Below, piece by piece: positions 63,153-64,000 of a stretch of 64,000 bases of DNA. The translations under genes were made by a program, and so were the position numbers. Each line of letters opens with the position of its first letter. The stretch's first letter is position 1. The notes below the pieces were generated by a model. The model did not search any database and was not told the origin of the DNA. It saw nothing but the letters and a program-made list of their open reading frames with translations. Location of the stretch: positions 2,962,501 to 3,026,500 of the forward strand of contig NZ_LCTZ01000002.1 in NCBI RefSeq assembly GCF_001413955.1. Reading direction: 5' to 3'. The stretch comes from Flagellimonas eckloniae (GTDB lineage: Bacteria > Bacteroidota > Bacteroidia > Flavobacteriales > Flavobacteriaceae).

Positions 63153-64000
63153 ACTTTTATAAAAATCCTTCTTTTATAAAGTACATATGCCAAGAGACAA
63201 TAAAAAGAAACAACACTTAGTCCGTATAGTAATGATGACAGCTCCATTGTCATAAAATCATGTACATAGATTTTATTGAAAATCCAGCCATGTAAAGAAG
63301 TGTCCTCATCAACTTTTATGGTATAAAACAATTTGGTGATGAAACTGGATAAAAAATATACGGTAATGGCGTTGGCCCCTGCATATTTGAATATACTTCC
63401 GAGCTTTATTTTCTTAACATCAGTAAGAAAATAAATCAATGCCAAAACAATGTTAGCCCAACCTGCTGTGACCAAAACAAAACTGCTTGTCCAAAGTGCT
63501 TTGTTAATGGGAAATATGAAATCCCAAAGATGTCCAACCAATAACATTGAACCTCCTATGCCAAATAACAGCGTCGTTTTTTTATCATGCTTTGAAGTAA
63601 GTATCAAACCAGTGAAAATTCCCAAAATCGAACTTACAATTGCCGGTATTGTGCTCAATAATCCTTCAGGGTCATAATCCGGTTTGTAATTATGGGTTCC
63701 AAAAATATGGACATCCACGTAATTGGCCAAGTTATTTGGTGCTCTCTCCAAAGTTGATGCCACTCCTTCAACAGGAACAAAAACCATTAACAGCCAATAG
63801 CCGATTAACAAAATTGCAGCAACCCAAATCAGTTTTTTCCAATTTAGATTTATAAAGAGTATTGCTGCAAAAAAGAACACTACTCCAATGCGTTGCAAAA
63901 CTCCTGGAAAGCGTATTTCAGCAAAATCCTTGAAAAACGGAAAAGTAATTGTAAATGCTCCAAGAAAAAGCCCAAGCCCGATTAACTTTAGGCTTCGAAT
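63149..64000 (-). CDS. Membrane acyltransferase-like protein, COG4299/DUF5009 type (5' end cut by window)
   Basis: The frame is open to the right edge of the window and reads IRSLKLIGLGLFLGAF before the internal Met at 63898, so the gene starts outside. The visible 283 residues hold about seven hydrophobic segments (for example VLQRIGVVFFFAAILFI, LIWVAAILLIGYWLLMVFV, SIVSSILGIFTGLILTS, NIVLALIYFLTDV, AITVYFLSSFIT). The FPGVLQRIGV, DPEGLLSTIPAI and FGTHNY patterns fit the family of heparan-alpha-glucosaminide N-acetyltransferase-like proteins, which transfer acetyl groups to sugars across a membrane. Function in this organism is inferred only. Confidence 0.82.
   Translation of the reverse strand: MRSLKLIGLGLFLGAFTITFPFFKDFAEIRFPGVLQRIGVVFFFAAILFINLNWKKLIWVAAILLIGYWLLMVFVPVEGVASTLERAPNNLANYVDVHIFGTHNYKPDYDPEGLLSTIPAIVSSILGIFTGLILTSKHDKKTTLLFGIGGSMLLVGHLWDFIFPINKALWTSSFVLVTAGWANIVLALIYFLTDVKKIKLGSIFKYAGANAITVYFLSSFITKLFYTIKVDEDTSLHGWIFNKIYVHDFMTMELSSLLYGLSVVSFYCLLAYVLYKRRIFIKV

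Overview
The window looks like chromosomal DNA of a marine-type member of the Flavobacteriaceae (Bacteroidota). The sequence-based reasons are: a surface protein ending in a type B type IX secretion sorting domain, several promoters of the Bacteroidota form TTG-(19-20)-TAnnTTTG, starts without Shine-Dalgarno sequences, AT-rich DNA, and a DUF177-rpmF-fabH-accB-accC cluster. No rRNA, tRNA, CRISPR array, transposase or integrase was seen.

Layout. 1-1796: rpiB (cut by the left edge), a zinc-type cation diffusion facilitator and an ElaA-like acetyltransferase, all forward. 1803-3636: a reverse-strand pair made of a 5-methylcytosine DNA methyltransferase and a small protein with a PD-(D/E)xK-like pattern, probably a type II restriction-modification system. 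3680-9386: a loosely packed accessory stretch with a degraded antibiotic biosynthesis monooxygenase gene, a nitroreductase divergent from an HxlR regulator, a YHYH lipoprotein, a methyltransferase, a lone PhnD-like lipoprotein, an NTF2-like protein and a Crp/Fnr-like regulator. 9464-18916: a T9SS cargo protein, a uracil-DNA glycosylase, rsmI, a conserved hypothetical, tdk-alr, mscL, asd, a lone ABC ATPase and arfB. 56347-64000: an FAD oxidoreductase, accC, accB, fabH, rpmF, DUF177, pdxA, ribE and a membrane acyltransferase-like protein cut by the right edge.

The outstanding region is 18938-56080. A reverse-strand cluster encodes a Gre-like factor, an NtrB/NtrY-like histidine kinase and an NtrC-like sigma-54 activator. 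Divergent from it is a roughly 34 kb forward cluster: a TolC-type outer membrane protein, a MacA/HlyD-type adaptor, a small exported protein with three YLPxxFxPY repeats, a LolD/MacB-type ATPase, a DUF2807 (head GIN) protein, eleven consecutive full-length MacB/FtsX-type permeases of 787-824 residues, a second ATPase and a lipoprotein serine hydrolase of the beta-lactamase fold. The spacer between the two clusters holds a good -24/-12 sigma-54 promoter, preceded by two palindromes about three helical turns apart that fit activator sites. The simplest reading is a signal-controlled, MacAB-TolC-like export or envelope-stress system in which one outer-membrane duct and one or two ATPases serve eleven permeases. 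The permeases share short perfect DNA repeats at their junctions, which suggests duplication and gene conversion. Similar but shorter clusters are, to my knowledge, found in other Bacteroidota; the size of this array, the repeat protein and the substrate are the open points.
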